From Nonomuraea sp. PA05 (GTDB lineage Bacteria; Actinomycetota; Actinomycetes; Streptosporangiales; Streptosporangiaceae): a stretch of DNA of 64,000 nt. Under the pieces are notes generated by a model. The model was not told the DNA's origin, did no database searches, and saw only the letters and a list, made by a program, of their open reading frames with translations. Positions within the stretch are counted from its first letter, which is position 1, and each line of letters opens with the position of its first letter. The position numbers and the translations under genes are program-made. Below, piece after piece: positions 1 to 9,512 of this stretch. The DNA lies in the NCBI RefSeq assembly GCF_008086045.1, contig NZ_VSEY01000008.1:124001-188000 (forward strand), in the 5' to 3' direction.

Positions 1-360
1 ACCGCCGGGCTGGTCAACCACCCCGTCGAGGCGTACGGCTTCCGCGTCGCCAACGGCGGCAGGAGCATGGCCTACTCCGGCGACACCGGCGAGTCGAGCG
101 AGCTGGTCAAGCTGGCCGCCGGCACCGACCTGCTGCTGTGCGAGGCGTCCTTCGTGGAGGGTCCCGACCTGCCGCCCGGCCTGCACCTGACCGGCCGCCA
201 GGCGGCCGAGCACGCGGCCAAGGCCGACGTGGGCAGGCTCGTGCTGACGCACCTCGTCCCGTGGAACGACCAGGCCACCGTGCTGGAGGAGGCCTCGGGC
301 GGCGGTTACGCGGGGCCGGTGGAGCTGGCCCGCAGCGGCGCCGTCTACGACCTCACCTGA
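1..360 (+). CDS. MBL-fold metallohydrolase, C-terminal part (truncated by window edge)
   Basis: The frame is open from base 1 to a TGA at 360, so only the last 119 residues are visible. It carries late metallo-beta-lactamase features: YSGDTGES (metal-ligand Asp), LLCEASF, a HLTGRQAAEHA segment and the terminal LVLTHLVPW histidine motif, as in RNase Z-like and phosphodiesterase-like MBL proteins. In actinobacteria an MBL protein of this kind (cyclic-nucleotide phosphodiesterase relatives of mycobacterial Rv1339) often precedes rph and rdgB. The same order is seen here, apart from an inserted opposite-strand MFS gene. The exact substrate cannot be told from this fragment. Confidence 0.85.
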   Translation, partial: TAGLVNHPVEAYGFRVANGGRSMAYSGDTGESSELVKLAAGTDLLLCEASFVEGPDLPPGLHLTGRQAAEHAAKADVGRLVLTHLVPWNDQATVLEEASGGGYAGPVELARSGAVYDLT

Positions 361-396
361 CGGCCCGATCTCGACAGCCCGGGCCCGGCAGTGCGG

Positions 397-1650
397 TCAG
401 GCCTTGGCCTGGAGGTCGGTGTAGTCGCGCGCGTGCGGCAGCGGCGAGAACAACAGCGGCACGAACGCCACCATCCGGCCGATCATGAGCAGCCACAACG
501 CCTCCCGTACCCCGATCTGCTGCGCGACCAGCCCGCCGACCAGCGCGCCCAGCGGCATCACGCCCCACGTCACGAAGCGCACCGACGCGCTGACCCGGCC
601 GAGCAGGTGGTCGGGGGTGACGGTCTGCCGGTAGGTGGTCTGGCCGACGTTCGACATGGCCGCGGCCCAGGAGATCATGATCGAGGTGACGGCGAAGCAC
701 ACCACCCGCCAGTCGGCCTGCGTCATGGGCAGCAGCAGCCCGGCCGGAGCGCCGATCAGGACGGCCAGCCAGGTCGCCCTGGCGCTGCCCAGCCTCCTCG
801 ACAGCCAGCCGCCGGTCAGCCCGCCCAGCACGCCGCCGATCCCGCCGGACATGAGCAGCACGCCGACCGCGCCGGGCGACAGCCTGACGGTCTCGGCCAG
901 GAACAGCACCGACAGGCCGAGCACGCCGCTCACGCACAGGTTGTTGATCCCGGACGTGGCCACGAAGGCCCTCAACAGCCGGTCCCGCCACACGTACGAC
1001 AGGCCCTCGCGGATGCCCCGCAGCAGCGGCCCGTGCTCGGCGTCGGCGGGCGGTTTGTCCGGCACCTTGATCGCCAGCAGCAGGAACGCCGAGGCCAGCG
1101 CGCCGATCGCGGTGGCCACGATCGTGCGCGGCGCGCCCAGCAACTGCACCAGCGCGCCGCCCACCCCCGGCCCCGCCAGGAACGCCCCCGACCGGATGAT
1201 CTCCAGCTTGGCGTTGCCGTCGCTGAGCTGCGGCGTGCTCACCAGATGGGGCAGGTACGTCTGGTCGGCCACGTCGTTGAACACCTGTGAGACCCCCGCC
1301 AGCAGCGCCACCGCGAACATCATCTCGATCGTCAGCACGTCGAGTGCGGCCGCCGCCGGGATGCTTCCCAGCAGCACGAACTTCGCCAGATCGGACGCCA
1401 TCATCACGCGGCGCTTGCGCAGCCGGTCGACCCACACCCCCGTGGGCAGACCGATCAACAGGAACGCCGCCGTCTGTAACGACGACAGCACCCCCACCTC
1501 CGCGGGTCCAGCGTGCAACACCAGCACGGCTACCAGCGGAAGGGCCACGCGCGAGATATTCGCCCCAAGTTCGTTCGCCACATGCGAACTGAGGAACCGG
1601 AGGAAGTCAGGGTTTCGCAACACCCCCGTTGTCATTGCGTAAGGATCCAT
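397..1650 (-). CDS. MFS transporter
   Basis: About 417 residues with roughly twelve hydrophobic segments and the MFS loop [17 protein letters not shown] after helix 2. This matches the major facilitator subfamily of drug/macrolide-efflux-like proteins (MFS_3 type). It should sit in the inner membrane and export a small molecule; the substrate is unknown. The start is uncertain. ATG 1650 and ATG 1635 are both in frame, neither has a clear ribosome-binding site, and an upstream TTG at 1671 looks less likely. It converges on the MBL gene with a 36-bp gap and is divergent from rph with a 53-bp gap, so it interrupts an otherwise collinear MBL-rph-rdgB block. Confidence 0.85.
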   Translation of the reverse strand: MDPYAMTTGVLRNPDFLRFLSSHVANELGANISRVALPLVAVLVLHAGPAEVGVLSSLQTAAFLLIGLPTGVWVDRLRKRRVMMASDLAKFVLLGSIPAAAALDVLTIEMMFAVALLAGVSQVFNDVADQTYLPHLVSTPQLSDGNAKLEIIRSGAFLAGPGVGGALVQLLGAPRTIVATAIGALASAFLLLAIKVPDKPPADAEHGPLLRGIREGLSYVWRDRLLRAFVATSGINNLCVSGVLGLSVLFLAETVRLSPGAVGVLLMSGGIGGVLGGLTGGWLSRRLGSARATWLAVLIGAPAGLLLPMTQADWRVVCFAVTSIMISWAAAMSNVGQTTYRQTVTPDHLLGRVSASVRFVTWGVMPLGALVGGLVAQQIGVREALWLLMIGRMVAFVPLLFSPLPHARDYTDLQAKA

Positions 1651-1690
1651 GTGGCGGACACATTTGGTCAAGAGTGTCGTGCCGCGGAGA

Positions 1691-1703
1691 TAGGGTGATC
1701 TGC
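1691..1703 (+). promoter_or_regulatory. Putative leaderless promoter (-10) of rph
   Basis: TAGGGT at 1691-1696 lies 7 nt before the rph ATG, and no Shine-Dalgarno sequence precedes that ATG. A TANNNT hexamer at this distance puts the transcription start at the A of the start codon, the usual layout of actinobacterial leaderless genes. No good -35 is visible at the right spacing. Confidence 0.45.
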
Positions 1704-2423
1704 ATGTCCAGACAGGATGGCCGCAACCCCGACCAGCTACGCGCGATAACCATCACCAGGCAATGGCTGACGCATGCCGAGGGGTCCGTGCTGGTCGAGT
1801 TCGGCGGCACCCGCGTGTTGTGCGCGGCGTCCGTCCAGGACAGCGTGCCGCGCTGGCGCAGGGGCAGCGGCCAGGGCTGGGTTACGGCCGAATACGCCAT
1901 GTTGCCGCGGGCGACCAATACGCGTAACGATCGTGAATCGGTCCGCGGCAAAATCGGCGGGCGCACGCACGAGATTTCCCGCTTGATCGGCCGTTCACTG
2001 CGCGCCTGCGTCGATTACAAGGCGTTGGGGGAAAACTCCATTCTGCTCGACTGCGACGTGCTGCAGGCCGACGGCGGCACCAGGACGGCCGCCATCACCG
2101 GCGCCTACGTCGCGCTGGCCGACGCCGTCGCCTGGATGCGCGAGCGCCGCATGTGCCCCGGCGACCCGCTCATCGGCTCCGTCGCCGCCGTCTCCGTCGG
2201 CGTGGTCGGCTCCGTGCCGATGCTCGACCTCTGCTACACCGAGGACGTCGCCGCCGAGACCGACATGAACGTCGTGATGACCGGCGACGGCAAGTTCGTC
2301 GAGGTCCAGGGCACGGCCGAGGGCGCTCCCTTCGACCGGCGGGCGCTCGACCAGCTCCTCGACCTGGCCGTGGCCGGCTGCGAGGAGCTGACCCTGATCC
2401 AGCAGGAGGCCCTGGAGTCATGA
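1704..2423 (+). CDS. rph: Ribonuclease PH
   Basis: 239 residues, the usual length of RNase PH, a phosphorolytic 3'-5' exonuclease that trims tRNA precursors with inorganic phosphate. Diagnostic stretches are [16 protein letters not shown], a basic [13 protein letters not shown] segment, [17 protein letters not shown] and [11 protein letters not shown]. The ATG at 1704 starts the family-typical MSRQDGR; upstream in-frame codons would add an atypical tail. It overlaps rdgB by 4 nt, so the two are translationally coupled, the standard actinobacterial rph-rdgB pair. Confidence 0.97.
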   Translation: MSRQDGRNPDQLRAITITRQWLTHAEGSVLVEFGGTRVLCAASVQDSVPRWRRGSGQGWVTAEYAMLPRATNTRNDRESVRGKIGGRTHEISRLIGRSLRACVDYKALGENSILLDCDVLQADGGTRTAAITGAYVALADAVAWMRERRMCPGDPLIGSVAAVSVGVVGSVPMLDLCYTEDVAAETDMNVVMTGDGKFVEVQGTAEGAPFDRRALDQLLDLAVAGCEELTLIQQEALES

Positions 2424-3010
2424 AGATCGTGCTGGCCACCCGCAGCGAAGGCAAGATCGCGGAGCTGCGCCGCATCCTCGCCGGGTTCGACATCGTCGGG
2501 CTCGAAGAGTTCCCCTCGATCGGCGAGATCGCCGAGACCGGCGTCACGTTCGAGGAGAACGCCCTGCTCAAGGCGCACGCGGTCGCCCAGGGCTCGGGCC
2601 TGCCCGCCGTCGCCGACGACTCAGGGCTCTGCGTCGACGTGCTCAACGGCATGCCGGGCGTCTTCTCGGCCCGCTGGGCCGGCCGCCACGGCGCCGACGA
2701 CGCCAACCTCGACCTGCTGCTCGCCCAGGTCTCCGACGTGCCCGACGACAAGCTCACCGCCCACTTCGCCTGCGCCGCCGCGCTCGCGCTGCCGTCCGGG
2801 GAGCACCGGGTGGTGGAGGGCACGCTGCCGGGCAGCCTCGTCCGTACGCGCCGCGGGTCCGGAGGGTTCGGGTACGACCCGATCTTCGTGCCAGAGGGGG
2901 AGACGCGCACCACGGCCGAGCTGACGCCCGAGGAGAAGGACGCCATCAGCCACCGGGGCCGGGCCTTCCGCGCGCTGGCGCCCGTGGTGCGGGAACTGCT
3001 CGCGTCGTAA
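2420..3010 (+). CDS. rdgB: RdgB/HAM1 family non-canonical purine NTP pyrophosphatase
   Basis: 196 residues. It hydrolyses dITP, ITP and XTP to monophosphates and so keeps deaminated purines out of DNA and RNA. Family marks are the N-terminal [13 protein letters not shown], the [21 protein letters not shown] block around the catalytic Asp, [13 protein letters not shown], and the terminal SHRGRAF. The ATG sits inside the ATGA overlap with the rph stop. Length, order and motifs all fit; nothing unusual is seen. Confidence 0.97.
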   Translation: MKIVLATRSEGKIAELRRILAGFDIVGLEEFPSIGEIAETGVTFEENALLKAHAVAQGSGLPAVADDSGLCVDVLNGMPGVFSARWAGRHGADDANLDLLLAQVSDVPDDKLTAHFACAAALALPSGEHRVVEGTLPGSLVRTRRGSGGFGYDPIFVPEGETRTTAELTPEEKDAISHRGRAFRALAPVVRELLAS

Positions 3011-3051
3011 CCCCCGCGTAAGGATTGCCCTGCCCGCGGGGACGTACCTTC

Positions 3052-4716
3052 GTGGTTGTGCAGAGGAAAACAACGGTTCCCGCGTGGGCGGGGGCCCTGG
3101 CGGGATTGGTCTCCGGGGGCGTCGCCCTCGGGGTCGCGCAGCTCGTGGCCGCCCTCGTGGGGCCCACGACCTTCCCCGTGGTGGCCGTCGGTGACGCCAC
3201 CGTCGATCTGACGCCTGCTCCGGTCAAGGACTTCGCCATCCGGGCGTTCGGTGAGAACGACAAGGCCGTGCTGGTGGGCGGGGTGCTGGTGGTCCTCGCC
3301 GCCGTGGCCGCCGTCATCGGGCTGGTGGCGCGGCGGCGGGTGTGGATCGGGTATCTGGGGTTCGCGCTGTTCGGGGTCGTCGGCGTGCTGGCGGTGGTCA
3401 CGCGTCCGGACGCCGGAGCCTTCGACGTGGTGCCTACCGTGGTGGGGGTGGCGGCCGGGGCCTGGGCGCTGGGGTGGCTGCTGCGGCGTGCGGTGGCCGG
3501 CGAGACGACTGGCGTATCCGGCGAGACGACTGGCGTATCCGGCGAGGCGACTGGCGTATCCGGCGAGGCGACTGGCGTATCCGGCGGCGCGGAGCCGGAG
3601 CCGGAGGTGGAGCGGCCGGCGGTCATGCGGGCCGGCGGCGAGGCGCTCACGTTCGACCGGAGGCGGCTGCTGACCGGCGTCGCCGGAGGCGTGGTGGTGG
3701 CCGGGGCGGGCGCGGTGCTCGGGCAGCAGCTCGGCAGCCGGCGCACCGTGGACGCCGCGCGCGGCGGGGTGACGCTGCCCAGCCCGGCGGTCGCCGCCAA
3801 GCCCATCCCGGCGGGCGCGGACCTGCGGATCGGCGGGCTGTCCCCGTTCATCACACCGAACAAGGACTTCTACCGGGTGGACACCGCCCTCGTCGTCCCC
3901 CAGGTGGACCCGGCCGACTGGACGCTGCGCATCCACGGCCTGGTGGACCGCCCCGTCGAGCTCACCTTCGCCGACCTGCTGAAGCTGCCGCTCACCGAGG
4001 CGGACGTCACGCTGACCTGCGTCTCCAACGAGGTCGGCGGCCCCTACGCGGGCAACGCCCGCTGGCTGGGCGCGCGGATGGCCGACGTGCTGCGCAGCGC
4101 CGGCCTGCGGTCCGGCGCCGACATGCTGCTGTCCACCTCGGCGGACGGCTTCACCTGCGGCACCCCGCTGGACGTGGTGATGGACGGCCGCGACGCGCTG
4201 TTCGCCGTGGCGATGAACGGCGAGGCGCTCCCCGTCGACCACGGCTTCCCCGTGCGGCAGGTGGTGCCCGGCCTGTACGGGTACGTGTCGGCCACCAAGT
4301 GGGTCGTGGACGTCAAGGTGACCAGGTTCGACCAGGACGAGGCGTACTGGACGCCGCGCGGCTGGTCCGCCAAGGGCCCGATCAAGACGCAGTCGCGCAT
4401 CGACGTCCCCAAGCCGGGCGGCTCGCTGAAGGCGGGCTCCGCGACGATCGCCGGGGTGGCGTGGGCGCAGCACACCGGGTTGGACGCGGTGGAGGTGCGG
4501 GTGGATCGCGGGCAGTGGCGGCAGGCCAAGCTGGCCGAGGTGCCCGGGCCCGACACGTGGCGGCAGTGGTCGATCGACTGGGCGGCGACGCCCGGCGAGC
4601 ACACGATCGAGGTGCGGGCGACCGACGCCGCCGGGCGTACGCAGACCGAGCAGCCCGCCCCGCCCGCGCCCGATGGCGCGACCGGCTGGCACTCGATCAC
4701 CGTGCAGGTGGCGTGA
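3052..4716 (+). CDS. Membrane-anchored molybdopterin-dependent oxidoreductase (sulfite-oxidase family)
   Basis: About 554 residues. Four hydrophobic segments fill the first ~150 residues. Next comes a linker made of four heptads (GETTGVS/GEATGVS), then a fifth hydrophobic segment after RRRLLTG, then a sulfite-oxidase-type molybdopterin domain with the metal-ligand cysteine in LTCVSNEVGG (Cys ~323). A GLYGYVSATKWV motif and a C-terminal Ig-like Mo-co dimerisation domain follow. The catalytic domain is probably extracytoplasmic. Electron partner and substrate are unknown; relatives include YedY/MsrP and nitrate-reductase-like proteins. GTG 3052 is preferred because GGGGA lies 9 nt upstream; GTG 3058 is the alternative. 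Confidence 0.9.
   Translation: MVVQRKTTVPAWAGALAGLVSGGVALGVAQLVAALVGPTTFPVVAVGDATVDLTPAPVKDFAIRAFGENDKAVLVGGVLVVLAAVAAVIGLVARRRVWIGYLGFALFGVVGVLAVVTRPDAGAFDVVPTVVGVAAGAWALGWLLRRAVAGETTGVSGETTGVSGEATGVSGEATGVSGGAEPEPEVERPAVMRAGGEALTFDRRRLLTGVAGGVVVAGAGAVLGQQLGSRRTVDAARGGVTLPSPAVAAKPIPAGADLRIGGLSPFITPNKDFYRVDTALVVPQVDPADWTLRIHGLVDRPVELTFADLLKLPLTEADVTLTCVSNEVGGPYAGNARWLGARMADVLRSAGLRSGADMLLSTSADGFTCGTPLDVVMDGRDALFAVAMNGEALPVDHGFPVRQVVPGLYGYVSATKWVVDVKVTRFDQDEAYWTPRGWSAKGPIKTQSRIDVPKPGGSLKAGSATIAGVAWAQHTGLDAVEVRVDRGQWRQAKLAEVPGPDTWRQWSIDWAATPGEHTIEVRATDAAGRTQTEQPAPPAPDGATGWHSITVQVA
3499..3582 (+). repeat. Four 21-bp in-frame tandem repeats
   Basis: Four copies of the unit GGCGAGACGACTGGCGTATCC (third base-pair variant GGCGAGGCG in copies 3 and 4) run without gaps at 3499, 3520, 3541 and 3562. 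They encode two GETTGVS and two GEATGVS heptads in the linker between the membrane and catalytic parts of the molybdenum oxidoreductase. Copies 1-2 and 3-4 are identical pairs, suggesting recent slippage. Confidence 0.95.
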
Positions 4717-4737
4717 CGCCCCCGTTTGGGGTGTTTT
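4716..4737 (+). terminator. Hairpin with T tract after the molybdenum oxidoreductase gene
   Basis: ACGCCCC (4716-4722) can pair with GGGGTGT (4728-4734) with one G-T wobble and a 5-nt loop, followed by TTT. It begins right at the stop codon and would end the transcript before the toxin gene. Confidence 0.55.
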
Positions 4738-4788
4738 CGCAGGTGAAGACACTGGTGAGGGCGGAGATTCTTCGCGGAGTCCGTCCCC

Positions 4789-4812
4789 TTGACACGGCGC
4801 CGCCTCTACGAT
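4789..4812 (+). promoter_or_regulatory. Possible promoter of the toxin-immunity operon
   Basis: A perfect TTGACA (4789-4794) and a TACGAT (4807-4812) lie upstream of the deamidase gene. The 12-nt spacing is too short for a normal sigma-70 promoter, so probably only one of the two elements is real. TACGAT alone would give a leader of about 23 nt. Confidence 0.3.
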
Positions 4813-4841
4813 CGATCGTCGAGCATGACAGGAGGCAGGCC

Positions 4842-5717
4842 GTGGTCAGCGAGCGCAAGCCGAGTGTCCGGTGGGCCCTTCAGGATGGGCGGTACAACCC
4901 TGTGGTGGGCGAGGGCGTGCGGTGGCTCGACTACGAGCTGGCCGCCGCCCCGGCGCGGATTGACGCCGATCCGGCCGCCGACGAGGTGTGGGCGGTTCAG
5001 GCGCGACCGGGCGAGGCACTGCCCGGTTATGAGCCGGTCGCCCGCCGGGGGTGGGACGGTGGTGCGGAGTTCGGCGTGCCCGTCGCCGTCGCCGAGCAGG
5101 ACTGGTTCGACGGGCCCAACCGGCCGCCCAAGCTCGCCGACAGCCGCCCGTACGGGATGCCGGGCGGGCTGGCCCAGCCGGACCCGCAGGTGGAGCGGGA
5201 CCTCGCCGACGCGCTGCGGTCCGGCGCGAGATTCCCTGACCCGCGCGGCACCTGGGTGCGCCTGGTGAACGGCGGCGGCCCTGCGGACGACCCGTTCCGT
5301 TCGTCCAACGCCGCCGACTGCGCGCTGGCCGTGCTGTCCACCTGGCACGGCGAGCCCGCGACGGCCGCGCCGAGGCTGCCCGAGTACGACCGGATCGGCC
5401 GCCCGGTGCTGACGGGCGAACAGGGGAGCGTGGCCAGGATCGAGCGCTGGACGGGCCACCGTCTCCAGTACGCGGGCCAGGGCAGGCACGCCTACCCGCT
5501 GATCGCACGGCGGTTGCTCGACGCCGGGCACGGTGCGGCGGCCGTGATCGTGGTGCGCTGGCCCGGCGGCGGCTCGCACGCCTGGAACGCGGTCAACCAC
5601 GACGGCGAGGTGATCTGGATCGACGCCCAGCGGGGTCACATGTCGGTCGAGCCGCCGTACCGGACGGTGACCGGGGTGTTCTGCGTGATACTCGATCGGC
5701 GGGGGCGTCCGCGATGA
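4842..5717 (+). CDS. Toxin glutamine-deamidase (papain-fold, Tox-PL-like) domain protein
   Basis: 291 residues. The C-terminal ~140 residues look like the papain-like glutamine-deamidase toxin fold. A catalytic Cys sits in SNAADCALAVLSTWHG (Cys160), a His in GGGSHAWNAVNHDG (His246), and an Asp/Gln motif in VIWIDAQRG (Asp261). Such domains usually form the toxic tips of polymorphic toxins and deamidate host glutamines. Here the ~150 N-terminal residues show no signal peptide, WXG, RHS or PAAR part, so a delivery route is not evident. GTG 4842 follows GGAGG by 6 nt. The next gene overlaps by ATGA and resembles an immunity protein, which supports the toxin reading. The domain call is recognition by motif; the target is unknown. 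Confidence 0.7.
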   Translation: MVSERKPSVRWALQDGRYNPVVGEGVRWLDYELAAAPARIDADPAADEVWAVQARPGEALPGYEPVARRGWDGGAEFGVPVAVAEQDWFDGPNRPPKLADSRPYGMPGGLAQPDPQVERDLADALRSGARFPDPRGTWVRLVNGGGPADDPFRSSNAADCALAVLSTWHGEPATAAPRLPEYDRIGRPVLTGEQGSVARIERWTGHRLQYAGQGRHAYPLIARRLLDAGHGAAAVIVVRWPGGGSHAWNAVNHDGEVIWIDAQRGHMSVEPPYRTVTGVFCVILDRRGRPR

Positions 5718-5983
5718 ACCTGGAGGAGGCCAGGGCGCTGGCCGAGGAGTACTACAACGGCGTGCGCCCGCCTGAGGAGGCGCTGCCGGTGGGGGTGTTC
5801 GGGTTCGACGGCGGGTACGTGGCGTGGGTCCGCGACTTGGAGCCCGACGATCCGGCGAGGTTGCCGGAGACGGTCGGGGGCGGGTGCGTGGTGATCGACC
5901 GGTTCACGGGTGAGGTGGTGGCGCGGCCACTGCTGGACCCGGAGACCGTGGCCGACCTGTGGCCCGGCCGCACCCCGCGCTGA
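5714..5983 (+). CDS. YrhB/Imm35-like immunity protein
   Basis: 89 residues opening with MNLEEARALAEEYYN, then a beta-rich body with GVFGFDGGYVAWV and GGGCVVIDRFTGEVV. This is the pattern of small YrhB-domain (immunity protein 35) proteins, which accompany polymorphic toxins and probably bind and neutralise them. It overlaps the toxin stop by 4 nt (ATGA), so the pair is made together. No membrane segment is seen, so it should be cytoplasmic. Family assignment is moderate because the protein is short. Confidence 0.65.
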   Translation: MNLEEARALAEEYYNGVRPPEEALPVGVFGFDGGYVAWVRDLEPDDPARLPETVGGGCVVIDRFTGEVVARPLLDPETVADLWPGRTPR

Positions 5984-6068
5984 CCCGCACTGCCCGCGCT
6001 TGACCCGCCCCCGACCCGCACTGCCCGCGCTTGACCCGCCCCCGACCCGCACTGCCCGCGCTGACCCC
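5982..6068. repeat. 31-bp tandem repeat after the immunity gene
   Basis: Two full 31-bp units (5982-6012 and 6013-6043) and a partial third copy to about 6068. They begin inside the immunity stop codon; each unit reads GACCCGCACTGCCCGCGCT followed by TGACCCGCCCCC. The rest of the gap to 6170 holds a short AT-rich stretch (about 6120-6165) but no gene. This is the convergent gap between the immunity gene and the ABC permease. Confidence 0.9.
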
Positions 6069-6170
6069 CGCAGGGACGAGGCCGGGCGCCGCCCCCATAA
6101 GACGCCCGACCTGCACGTACCCTCTATCCGGGTTTTTCGTATTTATTCGGCAAAGGGGTATTCGTCCGGG

Positions 6171-8651
6171 TCAGCCGGTGGCGAGGGAGTCCACGATCGA
6201 AGCCCGGGCAGCCCGCCGGCCAGGCAACACCGCCGCCAGCACCCCCGCCACCCCCGACAGCACCACGAACAGCACGATCTGCCCCACGGGCGCCGAGAAC
6301 AGAGCCCCGTTCAGCATCGCGCGCATCGCCGCCCACCCGAAGGCGACCCCCAGCGCCACCCCCACCAGCGCCCCGATCAGCCCGAGCACCAGCGCCTCCA
6401 CCGACAACATGCGGCGGAGCTGCGGCCGGGACAGGCCGAGGGCGCGCAGCAGGGCGGACTCTCTGGTCCGTTCGTGGACGGAGAGCGAGAGCGTGTTGGC
6501 GATGCCGAGCAGCGAGATGAGGATCGCCAGCCCCAGCAGCCCAGTGATGATCATGAGCAGCATGTCGAGGGTCTCGTCGAACTGCCCGCGTACCTCCGTC
6601 GAGCTGGACACCAGCACGGTCGGATAGGGCGCGGCGGCGGCGTCCACGACCGCGCGGGCCTTGTCGGCGGGCACGCCGTCCGCGATGGTCACCATCACGC
6701 GGGAGTCGGGCACCGCGCCGAAATACGACTCGAACGGCTGCTCCGCGACCGTGACGGGCGGCAGCGACGACTGCTCGCCGTCGAGCAGCGCGACCACCTT
6801 CAGCGACACGGTGCCCGCGCGCTCGGTCCGCATCGTCACCGTGCCCCCCACCCGCGCGCCGACCCGCTCGGCCGTGACCTCGTCCAGCGCCACCTGGCCC
6901 GCGCCGAACCCGCTCATCGAGCCGGCGGTGACGAACGGGTCGATGCCGCCGCTGAACGTCCCCACGGTCAGGCGCTTTCCCGCCACCCGCGTCTCGACCT
7001 CGCGGATCTGCCCCACCGACGACAGCTCGGGACGGCCGCGCAGCTCCTCGGCCACGGACCTGGGGATGACGGAGTCGCGTTCCTGGGCGGCCAGCAGGTA
7101 GTCGACGGGGAACTGCTCGTCCAGCTTGGCCGTCATCGTCAGCCTGGTGGACGCGGTCACCACCGTGATCAGCGTCATCAGCGTCACCCCGATCGTCAGC
7201 GCGACCGTGGTGGTGGCGGCCCGGCGCGGGTTGCGTCCTGAGTTGTCCACCGCCAGGCGGCCAGGCACCCCGAACAGCCGTCGCGGGATCCAGCCCACCA
7301 GCGCGCTCAGCGGCTTGACCAGCACCGGGCCCAGGATGAGCACCGCCAGGAAGGTCAGCGTGCCGCCGCCCATGACCGCGAAGAGCGCGGGCTCACCGGG
7401 CTCCAGCACGAACGCGCCGGCGACTGTCACGCCGAGCCCCGCCACCAGGAACAACGCCGCGAATCCCGTGCGCACCAGGCCCGTGCGGAACGTCTGCTCC
7501 TCCGGCTGGCCGCGCAGCGCCGCGATCGGCGGCACGCGGGTGGCTGAGCGGGCGGGCAGCAGGGCCGCGCCCATCGTGACGACGACCCCCACGGCCAGGC
7601 CGGTCGCGATGGTCAGCGGGGTGAGCGAGACCGCCGCGTCCGTGGGCAGCGGGGCGTCGAGCGCGCCGAGCACGGTCAGCGTGAGCGTCGCCAGGCCGTA
7701 CCCGATGAGCAGGCCCAGCACGGAGGCGAGCAGGCCCACGACGGCCGACTCCAGCACGATCGAGCCGAACACCTGCCCGCGCGTGGCCCCGATGCAGCGC
7801 AGCAGCGCCATCTCCCGGGTGCGCTGGGCGACGAGGATGTTGAAGGTGTTGTAGATGACCAGCGCGGCCACCATCATCGCGACGACGCCGAACATCAGCA
7901 GCCCCAGCGTCAGCATCTGCGACTGCACGCCGGCCGCCGCCGCCAGGTCGTCGGCCAGCTCGGCGCCGGTCTTGACGGTGTACGCGCCGCCGATGGCCGC
8001 CGCCACGGCCTGCTTCGACACCGTGCCCGCCACGTCGATCTCCGCGTACCCCTTCGCGCCCGTCATGCGCTGCGCGACGGCTGGGGTGAAGCCGACCGCG
8101 CCGGTGTAGGTGAGCATCTGGTCCACGCCGGTGTCGATCAGACCGACCAGCCTGAACGTGTGCCGCTCCTGCCCGGGGTCGAGCACCGTGATCGAGTCGC
8201 CGATCCGGAAGCCCTGGGCCTTGGCGGTGTTCTCGTCCAGGACGGCGGCGCGGTCGTCGGTGCCGGGGCCGGTGCCGGAGACCACGTCGGTGCGGTCGAG
8301 CGGGCCGCGGACGACGGACAGGGCCGTGGTGGGCAGGTTGCCGGCGGCCTTGCCGTCCTTGCCGAGGACGGGCGCGCTCGCCTTGATCAGCCCCTGCGCC
8401 TCGGTCACGCCGGGCAGCGCGCGCACCCGTTCCAGCACCTCCCCGGGCACCGTCCCGTCGCGGCCGGCGGGCAGCACGGCGACGTCCACCTTGCCCGCGT
8501 CGGCCGTGACGCGCTGGTCGAAGCCGGACTGGACGGTGTCGTTCAGCACGAACGTGCCCGCGATGAACCCCACTCCGAGCATGATCGCCAGCGAGGTGAG
8601 CAGCAGCCTGAGCCGGTGCGCGCGCAGCCCGGCCAGCGCGGTCCTGAGCAC
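6171..8651 (-). CDS. FtsX-like ABC transporter permease (MacB type, duplicated)
   Basis: 826 residues with an N-terminal TM segment, a periplasmic-core-like extracellular domain, then two FtsX-type three-helix blocks. The first covers roughly residues 260-370, the second the last ~130. A further hydrophobic pair and a second extracellular domain lie between them. This fused arrangement is common in actinobacterial MacB/LolC-like exporters, which use mechanotransmission to push lipids, peptides or drugs outward. GTG 8651 follows the stop of the ATPase gene by one base (TGAGGTG), so the two are coupled. The substrate is unknown. Confidence 0.93.
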   Translation of the reverse strand: MLRTALAGLRAHRLRLLLTSLAIMLGVGFIAGTFVLNDTVQSGFDQRVTADAGKVDVAVLPAGRDGTVPGEVLERVRALPGVTEAQGLIKASAPVLGKDGKAAGNLPTTALSVVRGPLDRTDVVSGTGPGTDDRAAVLDENTAKAQGFRIGDSITVLDPGQERHTFRLVGLIDTGVDQMLTYTGAVGFTPAVAQRMTGAKGYAEIDVAGTVSKQAVAAAIGGAYTVKTGAELADDLAAAAGVQSQMLTLGLLMFGVVAMMVAALVIYNTFNILVAQRTREMALLRCIGATRGQVFGSIVLESAVVGLLASVLGLLIGYGLATLTLTVLGALDAPLPTDAAVSLTPLTIATGLAVGVVVTMGAALLPARSATRVPPIAALRGQPEEQTFRTGLVRTGFAALFLVAGLGVTVAGAFVLEPGEPALFAVMGGGTLTFLAVLILGPVLVKPLSALVGWIPRRLFGVPGRLAVDNSGRNPRRAATTTVALTIGVTLMTLITVVTASTRLTMTAKLDEQFPVDYLLAAQERDSVIPRSVAEELRGRPELSSVGQIREVETRVAGKRLTVGTFSGGIDPFVTAGSMSGFGAGQVALDEVTAERVGARVGGTVTMRTERAGTVSLKVVALLDGEQSSLPPVTVAEQPFESYFGAVPDSRVMVTIADGVPADKARAVVDAAAAPYPTVLVSSSTEVRGQFDETLDMLLMIITGLLGLAILISLLGIANTLSLSVHERTRESALLRALGLSRPQLRRMLSVEALVLGLIGALVGVALGVAFGWAAMRAMLNGALFSAPVGQIVLFVVLSGVAGVLAAVLPGRRAARASIVDSLATG

Positions 8652-8652
8652 C

Positions 8653-9405
8653 TCACGCCTCCAGCCGGACGAGGGTGTCCAGCACGCTCTGCGGCGTCGG
8701 CGCGGCCAGCTCGGTGACCAGCTCGCCGTCGCGCAGGAACACCACCCGGTCGGCGTACGAGGCCGCGACCGGGTCGTGCGTGACCATGACGATGGTCTGG
8801 CCCAGCTCGCGGACCGAGGTGCGCAGGAAGGACAGGACCTCGGCGCCGCTGCGCGAGTCCAGGTTCCCCGTGGGCTCGTCGGCGAAGATCACCTGGGGTT
8901 TGCTGATGAGCGCCCTGGCCACGGCCACCCGCTGCTGCTGGCCGCCCGACAGCTCGGCGGGCCGGTGCGCGAGCCTGTCGCGCAGCCCGACGGTCTCGAT
9001 CACCCGGTCGAACAGCACCTGGTCGGCCTGGCGGGCGGCGATGTCGAGGGGCAGGCGGATGTTCTGCTCGGCGGTGAGCGTGGGCAGCAGGTTGAAGGCC
9101 TGGAAGATGAAGCCGATCCGCTCCCTGCGCAGCAGCGTGAGCTGCTTGTCGCCCAGCCCGGTCAGCTCCACGTCGCCGATGTGCACCGTGCCGGACGTGG
9201 CGGCGTCGAGGCCGGCCAGGCAGTGCATGAGCGTGGACTTGCCGGAGCCCGACGGGCCCATGATGGCGGTGAACGCCCCGGTGGCGAAGGACACGTTCAC
9301 CCCGCGCAGCGCGTGCACCCGGGCGTCGCCCTGGCCGTACACCTTGCTCAGGTCGGTGGCCACCACGGCGGGCGGGGCCTGGCGCCGGGTCTCTGTGAGC
9401 GTCAC
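8653..9405 (-). CDS. ABC transporter ATP-binding protein (MacB/LolD type)
   Basis: 250 residues with Walker A GPSGSGKS, signature LSGGQQQR, Walker [13 protein letters not shown] and a switch His in [20 protein letters not shown] sequence (seen as [15 protein letters not shown]) places it in the MacB/LolD subfamily. GTG 9405 follows AAGGAG with 5-nt spacing; the GTG at 9411 lies inside that site and is less likely. It forms a two-gene operon with the FtsX permease. The response-regulator gene lies just upstream on the same strand and may control it, as in many antimicrobial-peptide detoxification modules. Confidence 0.95.
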   Translation of the reverse strand: MTLTETRRQAPPAVVATDLSKVYGQGDARVHALRGVNVSFATGAFTAIMGPSGSGKSTLMHCLAGLDAATSGTVHIGDVELTGLGDKQLTLLRRERIGFIFQAFNLLPTLTAEQNIRLPLDIAARQADQVLFDRVIETVGLRDRLAHRPAELSGGQQQRVAVARALISKPQVIFADEPTGNLDSRSGAEVLSFLRTSVRELGQTIVMVTHDPVAASYADRVVFLRDGELVTELAAPTPQSVLDTLVRLEA

Positions 9406-9512
9406 TTTCACTCCTTGTCGTGATTTGCAGCCGCGACTCACGCTAGGAGTGGAAATTAGGTATCTCGTGGGCCTTGAGGAGGGACTTCGGGTGCGCCGCT
9501 GGATGACCCCGC

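Noticed and set aside
3499..3582. Possible CRISPR-like array
   Set aside because: The 21-bp units are contiguous with no spacers and lie in frame inside a gene.
2170..4752. An 860-codon open frame on the minus strand
   Set aside because: It is antisense to rph, rdgB and the molybdenum oxidoreductase, which have clear families. Long spurious frames are expected at this GC content, and its translation is low-complexity Arg/Gly/Pro.
3342..4841. A longer N-terminus for the deamidase toxin
   Set aside because: The frame is open upstream only because it shadows the oxidoreductase gene. The translation is Arg/Gly-rich noise until GTG 4842 with GGAGG.
5982..6068. Possible CRISPR-like array
   Set aside because: The 31-bp units are contiguous without spacers, and no cas gene is present in the window.
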